NCBI GenBank assembly: GCA_030950395.1
Contig: JAUZRP010000070.1
Span: forward strand, 1 to 64,000
Length of the DNA: 64,000 nt
Direction of reading: 5' to 3'
Source of the DNA: Desulfonauticus sp.
Lineage (GTDB): Bacteria > Desulfobacterota > Desulfovibrionia > Desulfovibrionales > Desulfonatronovibrionaceae
The notes under the pieces are model-generated. The model saw only the letters and a program-made list of their open reading frames with translations, was not told the DNA's origin and searched no databases. This document shows, in pieces, positions 27,432-37,266 of the stretch. A program made the translations under genes and the position numbers. Within the stretch, counting starts at the first letter, position 1; the number at the start of each line of letters is the position of its first letter.

Positions 27432-28280
27432 TTAAAAAAGATAATTATAGAAGATTAAAGATTCTTTTTCAACAAAATTTAGAGCTTTTTTTTGATTTTC
27501 TCTGTTTCTAAATAAAAAAAACATAGCTGAACCTGACCCACTCAAACAACCACCACTTGCTCCAAGAGCCAATATCTTTTCTTTTAATTCTCGTAAACAC
27601 GGATAAGCTTTAAAAACAACACGTTCAAAGTCATTTAAAAGAACAAACGTGCCATGAGAAAAAAGTCTTTTATTCGTCCAGGTCGAGAATGTCAAGTAAG
27701 TTTTTTGTTTTTTTTTCAACTCATCCCATTTTTGGTAGGCCCAGGCAGTAGAAATATGGAGCTTGGGATAAACTAATAATCCGTACCATCCCTTTAAATT
27801 TAATTCTAGTGGACAGATTTTATCTCCTATTCCCTCTACCCAAGCAGATTGATTTAAAAGAAAAAAAGGAACGTCAGCGCCTATTCTGCTAGCTAAATTT
27901 AACAATCTATCTTGAGATAGAGGAAAGTTCGCTATAGAATTTAAATATTTTAAAAACACAGCAGCATTGGCACTACCTCCACCTAAACCAGCACCTAAAG
28001 GAACTCTTTTGTCTAAAAATATTGAACAACCATATTTAAATCCTGTTTCTTGTTTAAATAAATAAAAAACTTTTTCTAAAATATTATTGGTAGCTAATGA
28101 AGAAAGATTGGTCTTTAAATGAATTTCACTTTTTTCTAAAAGAGTTATCTTTATTCTATCCTGAGGATAATCCAAAGGTATAAAAACAGAGGTCAGCAAG
28201 TGATATCCACTTGCCAACCTCTCGTGAATACGTAAAAACAAATTAACCTTACATCCAGAAGTCAAATAAACTTCGCTCAT
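27432..28280 (-). CDS. ispE: 4-diphosphocytidyl-2-C-methylerythritol kinase
   Basis: This is the GHMP kinase step of the MEP isoprenoid pathway. The protein is 282 aa, with the ATP-binding motif VPLGAGLGGGSANAA near residue 90, an N-terminal VNLFLRIHERLASGYH, and a C-terminal ASGGCLSGSGSAMFFLF. The stop of degP directly abuts its start, so the genes are probably co-transcribed. Confidence 0.94.
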   Translation of the reverse strand: MSEVYLTSGCKVNLFLRIHERLASGYHLLTSVFIPLDYPQDRIKITLLEKSEIHLKTNLSSLATNNILEKVFYLFKQETGFKYGCSIFLDKRVPLGAGLGGGSANAAVFLKYLNSIANFPLSQDRLLNLASRIGADVPFFLLNQSAWVEGIGDKICPLELNLKGWYGLLVYPKLHISTAWAYQKWDELKKKQKTYLTFSTWTNKRLFSHGTFVLLNDFERVVFKAYPCLRELKEKILALGASGGCLSGSGSAMFFLFRNRENQKKALNFVEKESLIFYNYLF

Positions 28281-29696
28281 CTATTGCACATCTTGTAAAG
28301 AAATAATCCTAAAAATATTTTGCTGATTTCTTTTTAAAAGCAACATCAAAACTTTTTTAGGTTTAACGTCTTTTTCATATATCCTTTTTAAATCTTGCAA
28401 ACTCGTTACTTGTTTTCCATTTACTTCAAGAATTACATCTCCAGGTCTAACATCAGCTCTGGCAGCAAGAGAACCTTCTTCTACAGAACTAATTAAAAGT
28501 CCTTTTGAAATAGAAAGCCCTAACGCCCTTGCTTCTTTTGCAGTCAGGGGCCTTACAGTAATACCAACTTTAGTCAAAACAAGAGCCTTTTCTCCGCCTT
28601 TCATACTTGCTAAGCGCTGGAGATTTCTTTCTCCCAATACTACTTTAAAATCTTTAATCCGCCCTTTTCTCCACACAGTCACTGTAATCTTAGTACCAGG
28701 GAGTAAGTTGCCGATTTTTCTGGTCAAATCCCCAGCATCTTTCACAGGCTTTCCGTTGATAGCAATAATAACATCACCAGCCCTAATACCAGCTTTATCA
28801 GCAGGATCTCCAGGCGTTACAGAAGCAACCAAAGCTCCTTTGGCTTTTGTTAGGCCAAGGGCTTTGGCCATGTTGCTATCAATATCCTGAATAGTAACTC
28901 CAAGCCAACCCCGTCTAACCTTTTTGTTGGTTTTTAATTGGGAAATAACTTTCTTGGCCAAATTACTGGGAATGGCAAAACCAATTCCCTGACCAGAGGC
29001 AATAATAGCAGTATTTATTCCAATAACCTTACCTTGTAAATTCAAAAGCGGTCCACCACTGTTTCCTGGATTAATAGAGGCATCTGTTTGAATAAAGTTA
29101 TCATACGGCCCTTCACCAATGACCCTACCTTTTGCGCTCACTATTCCTGCTGTTACTGTATGATCCAGGCCAAAAGGATTACCTATCGCCACTACCCATT
29201 GACCAACTTTTAATTTGTCAGAATCACCAAATTGTAGGGTAGGTAAGTTGTGGGCATCTATTTTTAATAGAGCTAAATCAGTTTCAGGATCAGTACCCAC
29301 AATTTTGGCTTTATAAACCTTTTTTTCTCCGTTAATATGAAGAGTAACTTTAATTTTATCTGCCCCTCTCACCACATGGTTGTTGGTTACAATATATCCG
29401 TCAGGAGAAATAATAAAACCAGATCCTAAAGATCTTTCTTTTCTTGGACCCTGAAATTGGGGGCCAAAAAACCTTTCAAACTGATCAAAAAAATCATCAA
29501 AGGGTCCTCCTCTAGGGAACGCCTGAAAAAATCCTCGCAAATCAGGCCCCTTAACAATCTTTACGGTGCCAATATTTACTACTGCTTTTCCAGCTTTTGC
29601 CGCCAATTCTGTAAAATCGGGCAACTGTGCCCAAGCAGTCCCTACAAACAAAAACACACAAACCAACACGCTGAATAAATACCTCTGACGCCTCAT
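28281..29696 (-). CDS. degP: Periplasmic serine protease Do (DegP/HtrA)
   Basis: A protease and chaperone for misfolded envelope proteins. The protein is 471 aa, with a signal peptide ending AWA at 23. The catalytic triad is His107 (TNNHVVRG), Asp140 (DPETDLALLK) and Ser213 (NPGNSGGPLLN). Two PDZ domains follow at about 255-355 and 375-465. A GGAGG site precedes the ATG. With the BepA-like protease it forms an envelope quality-control set in this window. Confidence 0.94.
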   Translation of the reverse strand: MRRQRYLFSVLVCVFLFVGTAWAQLPDFTELAAKAGKAVVNIGTVKIVKGPDLRGFFQAFPRGGPFDDFFDQFERFFGPQFQGPRKERSLGSGFIISPDGYIVTNNHVVRGADKIKVTLHINGEKKVYKAKIVGTDPETDLALLKIDAHNLPTLQFGDSDKLKVGQWVVAIGNPFGLDHTVTAGIVSAKGRVIGEGPYDNFIQTDASINPGNSGGPLLNLQGKVIGINTAIIASGQGIGFAIPSNLAKKVISQLKTNKKVRRGWLGVTIQDIDSNMAKALGLTKAKGALVASVTPGDPADKAGIRAGDVIIAINGKPVKDAGDLTRKIGNLLPGTKITVTVWRKGRIKDFKVVLGERNLQRLASMKGGEKALVLTKVGITVRPLTAKEARALGLSISKGLLISSVEEGSLAARADVRPGDVILEVNGKQVTSLQDLKRIYEKDVKPKKVLMLLLKRNQQNIFRIISLQDVQ

Positions 29697-30156
29697 CGCT
29701 TTACCTCCTACAAAAGCAAATAACTTTCAAAACAAGTTCAAAAGATAATCACGCCTAACCAAATAGTCAATGTAGAAGTTTATACTTTTACCAAGCTAAA
29801 TCCACTAAAAACGACAGTGAAATAGGAATATAACTAGGGAATGATTATAATGTTATAAGGGTAACTAGATATTAAAAAAAGTTTTTTTACCCTAAAAAAT
29901 CTGTACATTCGTGTATGTAATCAGCCTAAATAAATGATTTTAACAGCCTGAAATCTTAAAAATAATCCTTGAAAAATTTTTATTTTTAAGCTAACGCCAA
30001 AATCTCTTTTTAACCCTTTTAAAAACTCAACACCAAAAACAAATTTATCCACAATACTAGTTAATAGCGAATGAAAATATTCACAAAACTATTTAATCTC
30101 GTTGGTTTCACTACTATGCGCAGCATAAACATAGTCTAAAAAACGCAGGAGGAAAA
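29697..30156. other. Divergent intergenic between degP and an acyl-CoA synthetase
   Basis: About 460 nt, AT-rich, with no gene visible. Promoters for both divergent genes should lie here. A small inverted repeat, TATGC-GCA-GCATA, sits about 30 nt before the plus-strand start and could be an operator, but I cannot support more than that. Confidence 0.55.
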
Positions 30157-31860
30157 ATGTTAGATAACGATATTAAGCGTCCTTGGCTAAAAAATTATGA
30201 CAAAGAAGTCTCACCTTACATAAACTACGAAAGTATCCCTCTATATAACTTTTTAGACCGTATTGCAGACAAACATCCAAACCGCACTGCCATCTTATTT
30301 AATAATTGGAAAATAACCTATAAAAATCTAAAAATACTAACCAACTTCATTGCTGCCAATCTAAGTCAACATGGACTTAAACCAGGGGACAGAATAGCTA
30401 TTATGCTACCCAACCTACCTCAAACCATTTTATCTTACTGGGGAGCATTAAAAACAGGAGCAATAATCGTAATGACCAACCCTCTTTACATGGAAAAAGA
30501 AATCTTACATCATTTTAATGACTCCCAAACCAAATTTCTAATAACTTTAGACTTACTCTATCCAAAGATAAAAAAACTTTTACCGCAACTTCCTTTAAAA
30601 AAAATATTTATAACCAGTATTGCAGATTGTCTAAAATTTCCCTTAAACTTCCTTTATAAATTAAAACAGAAAAAAGAACAAAAAATCCACATACCCTACT
30701 CCCATAAAATCTTACGTTGGAAAACATTGTTAAAAAAAAACAAGACCTTTTCAATTTTTAAACCAAATCCTAAAAAAGACATAGCAATACTTCAATATAC
30801 CGGCGGAACTACTGGAGTTTCAAAAGGAGTAATGCTTACTCATCACAACATGGGAGCTAATATACAACAGTGCATTCATATTTTACAGGCAATGAAAAAT
30901 GAACATCATACATTTTTATCACTTTTACCATTTTTTCATATTTACGGATTGACCGTATGTGTAAATTTTGCAACTGCAATAGGAGCGACTATTGTTCCTA
31001 TGCCTAAATTTTCACCTTTAGACATTTTAAAAACCATTAACAAAATAAAACCAACCATATTTCCAGCAGCTCCTTCTATATTTACGGCTATCTTGCAACA
31101 AAAAACCCTTGCTAATTTTGATCTATCATCAATAAAATATTGCTTATCAGGTTCAGCCCCTATCCCAGTAGAAATTATAGAACAATTTAAAGCCATAACT
31201 AATGCAGAAATAATAGAAGGTTACGGCCTTACAGAGGCCTCACCTATTACCCACTTAAATCCTCTTAGAGGCAAAAAAAAATATGGTTCCATAGGTCTTC
31301 CATTTCCCGATACAGATGCCTGTATAGTTGATATGGAACTGGGTACAGTACCTTTACCTCCTGGAAAAATTGGCGAACTTATCATCAAAGGTCCCCAGAT
31401 CATGAAAGGATACTGGAACAAACCAGACGAAACAGCAAGTGCCTTAAGAAATGGTTGGCTCTACACTGGAGATATTGCTTATATGGACGAAGAAGGTTAT
31501 TTTTTCATTGTAGATAGAAAAAAAGACTTGATTATTTCTGGAGGATACAACATTTATCCAAGAGAAATTGATGAAGTACTGTATGAGCATCCCAAAGTGA
31601 AAGAAGCAGTAACCGTAGGCATTCCCAGTCCCACCAGAGGAGAAATAGTAAAAGCTTATATAGTTCCAAAAGACGGAGTGACTTTAACCAAAGCAGAAAT
31701 AATTAAATTTTGTAAAGAAAAACTTGCCAATTACAAAGTTCCACGCCAAATAGAGTTTAGAGATACTCTACCTAAAACCATGGTAGGTAAAATTTTGAGG
31801 CGAGCTCTACGAGAAGAAGCCTTACAAAAAATGAAAAACTCGTCTTCACAGGAGAAATAA
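30157..31860 (+). CDS. Long-chain fatty acid-CoA ligase-like enzyme
   Basis: This is the second AMP-forming synthetase of the window, 567 aa. Motifs: [61 protein letters not shown] and KTMVGKILRRALRE. The linker and C-terminus are like FadD-type long-chain ligases. AGGAGG precedes the ATG. It is followed after 2 nt by a zinc-ribbon protein. It differs clearly from the enzyme at 16.9-18.5 kb, so this is not a recent duplication. Confidence 0.87.
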   Translation: MLDNDIKRPWLKNYDKEVSPYINYESIPLYNFLDRIADKHPNRTAILFNNWKITYKNLKILTNFIAANLSQHGLKPGDRIAIMLPNLPQTILSYWGALKTGAIIVMTNPLYMEKEILHHFNDSQTKFLITLDLLYPKIKKLLPQLPLKKIFITSIADCLKFPLNFLYKLKQKKEQKIHIPYSHKILRWKTLLKKNKTFSIFKPNPKKDIAILQYTGGTTGVSKGVMLTHHNMGANIQQCIHILQAMKNEHHTFLSLLPFFHIYGLTVCVNFATAIGATIVPMPKFSPLDILKTINKIKPTIFPAAPSIFTAILQQKTLANFDLSSIKYCLSGSAPIPVEIIEQFKAITNAEIIEGYGLTEASPITHLNPLRGKKKYGSIGLPFPDTDACIVDMELGTVPLPPGKIGELIIKGPQIMKGYWNKPDETASALRNGWLYTGDIAYMDEEGYFFIVDRKKDLIISGGYNIYPREIDEVLYEHPKVKEAVTVGIPSPTRGEIVKAYIVPKDGVTLTKAEIIKFCKEKLANYKVPRQIEFRDTLPKTMVGKILRRALREEALQKMKNSSSQEK

Positions 31861-31862
31861 TA

Positions 31863-32441
31863 ATGTATTGTAAAAAATGTAAATATACCTCTTTTGATCA
31901 TTTTGAACACTGTCCCAAGTGTGGTAGAAATTGGCAAAAAGAAAAAGAATTATTTGGCCTAAATTGGCTAAACTTTGCTCCAGGTTTTTTTCAAGTAAAA
32001 GACAAAAAAGAGCAAACAAACAACGATCAAGAAATGGAAATAGAGTTAAATCTTAATGTAGAAACAACTCAAGAACCAGCTGGAAAATCTAACTTAAAAA
32101 CAACAGATGCCTCTCAACAAATTAAAGAAATAAAACCAGAGACCACTTTAGAACCAGAACCAGAAAAAACGACGTCTAAAGAAGAAATAGAAATATCATT
32201 TTCTCCAGAATCACTATCTGCAGATTTATTCCAGGCCCACATAGAACCTATAACTGACGAAAATCAAGCATCTACGTCTAACGAACAAACTTCCTCCTCA
32301 GAATCAGCCCCAGCAATCCAGGAAATAAATACAAATATCGAAACAGACTCCAAAGATAAAGAACAAATAAACGACCTTTTGGAAGATTTAGAACAAATGG
32401 AAGTGCTTTTAAAAACCAATAAAAATAATTTAGACCAATAA
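31863..32441 (+). CDS. Zinc-ribbon protein with acidic low-complexity tail
   Basis: A 192-aa protein. Only the first 40 residues are structured: CKKC and CPKC pairs (residues 3-6 and 17-20) form a zinc ribbon, followed by the WQKEKELFGLNWL motif. The rest is a Glu/Ser/Thr/Gln-rich, probably disordered region. I do not know the function. It starts 2 nt after the acyl-CoA ligase stop, with GGAG inside that gene, so the two are co-translated. Confidence 0.75.
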   Translation: MYCKKCKYTSFDHFEHCPKCGRNWQKEKELFGLNWLNFAPGFFQVKDKKEQTNNDQEMEIELNLNVETTQEPAGKSNLKTTDASQQIKEIKPETTLEPEPEKTTSKEEIEISFSPESLSADLFQAHIEPITDENQASTSNEQTSSSESAPAIQEINTNIETDSKDKEQINDLLEDLEQMEVLLKTNKNNLDQ

Positions 32442-32527
32442 AAATAATAAATTAAAAAGAGAAAAATTAGTTGATAATAATAGTTAATAGTGATAAGTTC
32501 CCCCTTTCTTGCAAAAAAGACAGTTAC

Positions 32528-32556
32528 TTGACCAATATGAGACAATTGGGTAAAAA
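32528..32556 (+). promoter_or_regulatory. Candidate sigma-70 promoter of the ABC operon
   Basis: TTGACC and TAAAAA are separated by 17 nt and lie 39 nt before the ATG of the substrate-binding protein. The -35 is good and the -10 is poor, so this is tentative. Confidence 0.35.
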
Positions 32557-32594
32557 ATTTGTCTTTTAAAAAACAACTTGTAGGAGGGAAAGTG

Positions 32595-33326
32595 ATGAGA
32601 AAATTTTTACTTATGACCCTGTTTATTTTGCTTACAGCTCAAATAGCAGCAGCCAGAACAATAGTTTTTGCTGTAGATGCAACCTGGCCACCTATGGAAT
32701 TTATTGACGCCAACAAACACATTGTGGGTTATTCCATAGACTATATGAAAGCAGCAGGTAAAGAAGCTGGTTTTACTCCTGTATTCAAAAATACAGCCTG
32801 GGATGGAATTTTTGCTGGTTTAGCTGGCGGAGAATACGATGCAATTTGTTCTTCTGTAAGTATCACTGAAAAAAGAAAAAAGGCTATGGACTTTAGTATT
32901 CCTTATTTTAAAGTCAGACAAGCTTTAGTCGTCCCTATTTCTAGTAACGTAAAATCTTTAGAAGACCTTAAAGGCAAAAAAGTTGGAGCCCAAATAGGAA
33001 CGACAGGCTATTTTGCTATAAAAAAAGTAAAAGGGATTATTCCTAAATCCTACGACGAAATTGGCCTTGCTATGCAAGACCTTATAAACGGAAGATTAGC
33101 AGGTGTAGTGTGTGACGATCCTGTGGCAGCTAATTATGCATTAAGAGAAAAGAATTTTGCTTCCAAGTTAAAAATAGCAGCTATTATTGAAGCTGGTGAT
33201 GAGTATTATGGAATTGCAGTGAAAAAAGGAAACAAAGAAATTTTAGATCTAATCAACAAAGGTATTAAGGCTGTGAAAGAAAAAGGCATTGAAGCAAAAC
33301 TAAAGAAAAAATGGTTTGGCCAATAA
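32595..33326 (+). CDS. Polar amino acid ABC transporter, substrate-binding protein
   Basis: A periplasmic receptor of about 243 aa. The signal peptide is MRKFLLMTLFILLTAQIAAA. The SBP_bac_3 domain shows FAVDATWPPMEFID, FKNTAWDGIFAGLAGGEYDAICSSV and VGAQIGTTGYFAIKK. I place the start at the ATG after AGGAGGG; an upstream extension in the same frame has no site. It is followed by permease and ATPase genes. The ligand is probably a polar amino acid; which one cannot be told. Confidence 0.9.
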   Translation: MRKFLLMTLFILLTAQIAAARTIVFAVDATWPPMEFIDANKHIVGYSIDYMKAAGKEAGFTPVFKNTAWDGIFAGLAGGEYDAICSSVSITEKRKKAMDFSIPYFKVRQALVVPISSNVKSLEDLKGKKVGAQIGTTGYFAIKKVKGIIPKSYDEIGLAMQDLINGRLAGVVCDDPVAANYALREKNFASKLKIAAIIEAGDEYYGIAVKKGNKEILDLINKGIKAVKEKGIEAKLKKKWFGQ

Positions 33327-33364
33327 ATTCTGATCTATGTTAAAACGACATATACCGTAAAATG

Positions 33365-33401
33365 AAGCGTTAAGTATTAAAAAACTCAATACTTAACGCT
33401 T
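33365..33401 (+). promoter_or_regulatory. Intercistronic stem-loop
   Basis: A perfect 14-bp stem AAGCGTTAAGTATT/AATACTTAACGCTT encloses a 9-nt loop between the binding-protein and permease genes. No clean T-run follows. It probably limits downstream transcription or protects the upstream mRNA end, giving more receptor than membrane subunits, as known for other ABC operons. Confidence 0.75.
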
Positions 33402-33449
33402 AATTAAATTAAATGAAAAAAAATTTTTTTAACAGACAATGAATTAAGG

Positions 33450-34238
33450 ATGAAAGATAATAAGCAAAAAGTTCAAATAGAAGTTTCAGATGGTGCAGCC
33501 ATCCCTACTAAAAAAGATTTTGGCTTATTTACAGCCTGGCACATCACCTTAATAGCTGCCCTTAGCATTTTACTTTATCTTGTAATCAGATATCCAGATC
33601 CTTATTTAGACATCCTGGAATTCGTATCTGATGGTATTGTTGTAACCTTTGAAATTACCTTTGTTTCTATATTTTTCTCATTAATTTTAGGTCTTTTAAC
33701 TGGTCTTGGCAGACTATCTAAAAATAAATGTATCAATTTAATTGCCTCTATTTACGTAGAAGTAATAAGGGGTATACCTCTCTTGGTGCAATTATTTTAC
33801 ATCTACTATGCCTTAGGTAGTTTTTTTAAAGTACCTCCCTTTGTTGCTGCTGTTACTGCTATGAGTATTTGTTATGGTGCCTACATGGGAGAGGTTTTTA
33901 GAGCTGGTATAGAATCAATAGACAAAGGACAAACAGAGGCAGCCCGCTCTCTTGGCTTTAACACCAAACAAACCATGTTTTACGTTATAATTCCTCAAGC
34001 CATGCGAACTATTTTGCCTCCTGTTGGCAATGAATTTATTGCCCTCTTAAAAGACACGTCTTTAGTGTCTATATTAGCAGTAGGAGATTTGCTTAGACGA
34101 GGACGAGAGTTTGCTACAGAAAGTTTTGCCTATTTTGAAACCTATACCATGGTTGCCTTGATTTATCTACTTATTACTTTATTGTTATCTAAACTCGTAA
34201 GTATTACAGAAGAAAAGATGAGGCCTTATGACAACTAA
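33450..34238 (+). CDS. Polar amino acid ABC transporter, permease
   Basis: A 262-aa inner-membrane protein with about five to six hydrophobic spans (first at about 32-48). It has the HisM/GlnP-type pattern [20 protein letters not shown] and the EAA loop [24 protein letters not shown] for contact with the ATPase. It overlaps the ATPase gene by 11 nt. Confidence 0.9.
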   Translation: MKDNKQKVQIEVSDGAAIPTKKDFGLFTAWHITLIAALSILLYLVIRYPDPYLDILEFVSDGIVVTFEITFVSIFFSLILGLLTGLGRLSKNKCINLIASIYVEVIRGIPLLVQLFYIYYALGSFFKVPPFVAAVTAMSICYGAYMGEVFRAGIESIDKGQTEAARSLGFNTKQTMFYVIIPQAMRTILPPVGNEFIALLKDTSLVSILAVGDLLRRGREFATESFAYFETYTMVALIYLLITLLLSKLVSITEEKMRPYDN

Positions 34239-34968
34239 TAACTACATCATAGACATTCAACATGTTTATAAATTTTTCAACAACCTTGTTGCCTTAAAAA
34301 ATATTTCCCTCCAGATTAAACCCACAGAAAAAGTAGTTATTTTAGGACCAAGTGGGTCAGGAAAATCAACTTTGCTGCGAACCATAAACAGGTTAGAAAA
34401 AATAGACAGAGGGAAAATATTTGTAAATGGTCAAGATATTACCCACCCAAAATGTGATATTAACAAAATACGAATGGAAGTTGGGATGGTGTTTCAAAAT
34501 TTCAACTTATTTCCTCATAAAACAGTACTTCAAAACATAACTATGGCTCCAATTAAGCTCAAAAAAATCCCTGAAAATGAAGCTAACGAATTAGCTATTT
34601 CTTTGTTAAAAAAAGTTGGGATAGAAGATAAAGCCCACGTTTATCCAGGACAGCTCTCAGGAGGCCAACAACAACGAGTAGCTATTGCTAGGGCCTTGGC
34701 TATGCAACCCAAAGTAATGCTCTTTGACGAACCAACTTCAGCTCTAGATCCAGAAATGATTGGAGAAGTCCTAGACGTAATGGTTAACCTGGCTAAAGAA
34801 GGCATGACCATGGTCGTGGTGACTCACGAAATGGGGTTTGCCAAAGAAGTCGCAGATAGAATAGTCTTTATGGATGCAGGAGAAATTCTGGAACAAGGCA
34901 CTCCAGATCATTTTTTTAACAATCCCAACCACCCAAGAGCAAAACAATTTTTAAGCCAAATTTTATAG
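34228..34968 (+). CDS. Polar amino acid ABC transporter, ATP-binding protein
   Basis: A 246-aa GlnQ-like ATPase. It has Walker [11 protein letters not shown]-loop [10 protein letters not shown], signature [15 protein letters not shown], Walker [15 protein letters not shown] and the H-loop VVTHEMGFA. It completes the three-gene transporter. Confidence 0.93.
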   Translation: MTTNNYIIDIQHVYKFFNNLVALKNISLQIKPTEKVVILGPSGSGKSTLLRTINRLEKIDRGKIFVNGQDITHPKCDINKIRMEVGMVFQNFNLFPHKTVLQNITMAPIKLKKIPENEANELAISLLKKVGIEDKAHVYPGQLSGGQQQRVAIARALAMQPKVMLFDEPTSALDPEMIGEVLDVMVNLAKEGMTMVVVTHEMGFAKEVADRIVFMDAGEILEQGTPDHFFNNPNHPRAKQFLSQIL

Positions 34969-35194
34969 CCCAAACTTTAATAGAGAAGTAACTTAAATAG
35001 CTATATAAATAAAATTCTTCATAAATTTTGTTACTAAAAAAACTTTCTCTTCCCTATTTAGCTAGCCTATTCAGTTTTACACTATTTGTTATTTGGCTGG
35101 CTTAATCCTGAGGCCGATATAAAACTTCTTTACAAAATCTAAAGTTTTTGCTTATTAAAAAATAGTTATAGCTAAAAATTAATTGAGGGAAGAG

Positions 35195-35677
35195 ATGTAC
35201 ACCTTATGGGCCCCATGGAGAATTGAATATATTTTAGGACCAAAACCTGACGAATGTGTATTTTGTATACCAAAACACCATGAAGAAGACGAAAAGAGAC
35301 TCATCTTATACAGAGCAAAGTATTGTTTTGTAATCATGAACAAATTTCCTTACATGAGTGGACATATCATGGTGACTCCTTACAGACACGTTTCTTGTAT
35401 CACTGAACTAAGCCAGGAAGAACACGAAGAAATAATGAGTTATCTTAAAACATGTACCCAGATTTTAAAAAAAGCCTTAAATCCCAAGGGCTTAAATATT
35501 GGCCTAAATATTGGAGAAGCAGCAGGAGCTGGTATAAAAGAACACCTTCACTTTCATCTAGTGCCAAGGTGGATAGGAGACCATTCGTTTATGGCTGTTT
35601 GCTCAGAAACTATGGTCTTACCAGAGCATTTACAAAAAACTTATAATAAACTAAAGGCTTATTTTAATCAAATCTAA
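35195..35677 (+). CDS. HIT-family nucleotide hydrolase/phosphorylase
   Basis: A protein of about 160 aa. The histidine triad HLHFHLVPRW and the CVFC plus HH cluster near the N-terminus match zinc-containing HIT proteins close to Ap4A phosphorylase-like enzymes. The start is taken as the ATG at 35195 because GAGGGAAG precedes it; a TTG at 35183 would lie upstream of that site. It stands alone between the transporter and lapA. Confidence 0.88.
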   Translation: MYTLWAPWRIEYILGPKPDECVFCIPKHHEEDEKRLILYRAKYCFVIMNKFPYMSGHIMVTPYRHVSCITELSQEEHEEIMSYLKTCTQILKKALNPKGLNIGLNIGEAAGAGIKEHLHFHLVPRWIGDHSFMAVCSETMVLPEHLQKTYNKLKAYFNQI

Positions 35678-35753
35678 ACATTAATTTAACCTTAAAGTCT
35701 TAGGTTTGATTAACACAAACTTAAACTAAAAACTAAAAAAAAGGGGTAAAGCC

Positions 35754-36113
35754 ATGCGCTATGTAAAAATTATCTTTTTTGTTATTTTATTCTTTTTTTC
35801 CATTCTTTTTTTCATTCAAAATAACGAACTTATAACCAGCAGTATCTCTTTAAAATTGGAATTTTTAGGCTTTGCTATATCCAGTCCTGCTATTCCTCTT
35901 TATCTCCTAGTTCTTAGTTCTTTTGTGCTAGGTGCTTTTGTTACTGTTCTCTACTTGCTTTCAGACAGGATAAAAATAGGTTCCCAGTTAAAAGAAGCCC
36001 GTAAAAAGATAAAAGAACTGGAAAAAGAATTATCTTCTCTTAGAAACATTCCTTTAAACGAAAATGACTATAACGTGAGCTCAAATAACGAGCCAGAGGC
36101 TCAACAAAGCTAG
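35754..36113 (+). CDS. lapA: LapA-domain (DUF1049) membrane protein
   Basis: A 119-aa protein with two hydrophobic spans (about 7-23 and 43-66), then a short coiled coil (LKEARKKIKELEKELSSLRN) and a polar tail. It fits LapA, which together with LapB helps control LPS synthesis through LpxC turnover in enterobacteria. It has a good GGGG ribosome site, and lapB follows. Confidence 0.8.
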   Translation: MRYVKIIFFVILFFFSILFFIQNNELITSSISLKLEFLGFAISSPAIPLYLLVLSSFVLGAFVTVLYLLSDRIKIGSQLKEARKKIKELEKELSSLRNIPLNENDYNVSSNNEPEAQQS

Positions 36114-36177
36114 TAATCACTAATTGGGTTATTTGTTATTGGTGATTTGATGATCTAAAAATATTAAACTATAGAAA

Positions 36178-37266
36178 ATGAATATATTCAAAAAACTTTT
36201 TTCTAGAAAAAAAATAGACATTTTTCCAGAGCAACTTAATACAGAAGGCTATTTGCCCTCCACTGCAGATACGCTTACTGCTATCAAACAATTAAGTGAA
36301 GCTGTCAAAGATAATCCAGACTCCATAGAATTATATCTAGCTCTGGGCAATTTGATTAGAGCTCAAAGCGAATTTGAACGAGCTATTCTTATTCGTCAAA
36401 GTATTATTGCCAGACCTAATATTTCCCCTGTCCTAAAGGCACGCGCTTGGTATGAATTGGGGATAGATTATAAAAGGGCTGGTCTCATAGACAGAGCCGT
36501 CCAGGCCCTTCAAGAAGCCAGGAAAATTGCGGGAGACAACTCCAACATTCTTGAAGCCCTAGCCAAAATTTATGCCCAAAGCCACGACTTTAAACAAGCA
36601 GTTTATTATTATCACAAGTTAAACCACTATAAAGCTGAAGCTCATTATCTGGTGAAGTGGTCCCAAACCCTGGATCTACCTCAAAAAATAAAATTAATAA
36701 AAAAAGCTCTAAATATTTATCCCAAAAGTCCAGAAGCCTGGCTAGAACTTTTATTAACTAATTGGCAAACTAACAATCCTAAAGAGTTCAAAAATAACTT
36801 CCACACAGCAATCTACTCTGCTCCTAAGCACAAAGACTTTATTATTTTAGAGGGTTTGTATGAAGCTCTAAAACATAAAACTGACGAACCTCAAGCTCTA
36901 CAGGACTTTATTTTAATCATGGAGGAAGTTTTGGCCAATAAACCTACTGTTCTAAATAATTATTACAACGCTCTATTTTTAATCTTAATTAAAGAACAAG
37001 AGCAGGCAAGGACCTGGTTAGAAAAATCCTTAATCCTAAACAACAATTTCTGGCCAGCCAGATTAATATTGCTCCAATTAGACGTCCCAACCCAACAACT
37101 GTCTGACAATTTTAAGGCTCACCTAGAATTTTTTATCCAACACTTCCTCCAGGCTAAATTTTTTATCTGCGAACAATGTGGTTTAAAAAGAAAATCTCTA
37201 TTTTTCTTATGTCCCAGATGTTCGGCCTGGCATTCCATAGCCTTTTACACGTCCTTACATGAGTAA
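36178..37266 (+). CDS. lapB: TPR protein with C-terminal zinc site (LapB/YciM-like)
   Basis: A 362-aa protein with tetratricopeptide repeats through about residue 320, then a rubredoxin-like zinc site CEQCGLKRKS...CPRCSAW at about 330-352. That architecture and the adjacent lapA identify LapB. Unlike E. coli LapB it begins MNIFKKLFSRKKIDIFPE with no transmembrane anchor, so it may be held at the membrane by LapA. It overlaps mutS by 8 nt. Confidence 0.82.
   Translation: MNIFKKLFSRKKIDIFPEQLNTEGYLPSTADTLTAIKQLSEAVKDNPDSIELYLALGNLIRAQSEFERAILIRQSIIARPNISPVLKARAWYELGIDYKRAGLIDRAVQALQEARKIAGDNSNILEALAKIYAQSHDFKQAVYYYHKLNHYKAEAHYLVKWSQTLDLPQKIKLIKKALNIYPKSPEAWLELLLTNWQTNNPKEFKNNFHTAIYSAPKHKDFIILEGLYEALKHKTDEPQALQDFILIMEEVLANKPTVLNNYYNALFLILIKEQEQARTWLEKSLILNNNFWPARLILLQLDVPTQQLSDNFKAHLEFFIQHFLQAKFFICEQCGLKRKSLFFLCPRCSAWHSIAFYTSLHE

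Noticed and set aside
30100-30130. Operator TATGC-GCA-GCATA before the acyl-CoA ligase
   Set aside because: Only one short palindrome, not repeated at the other acyl-CoA synthetase, so not enough to call.
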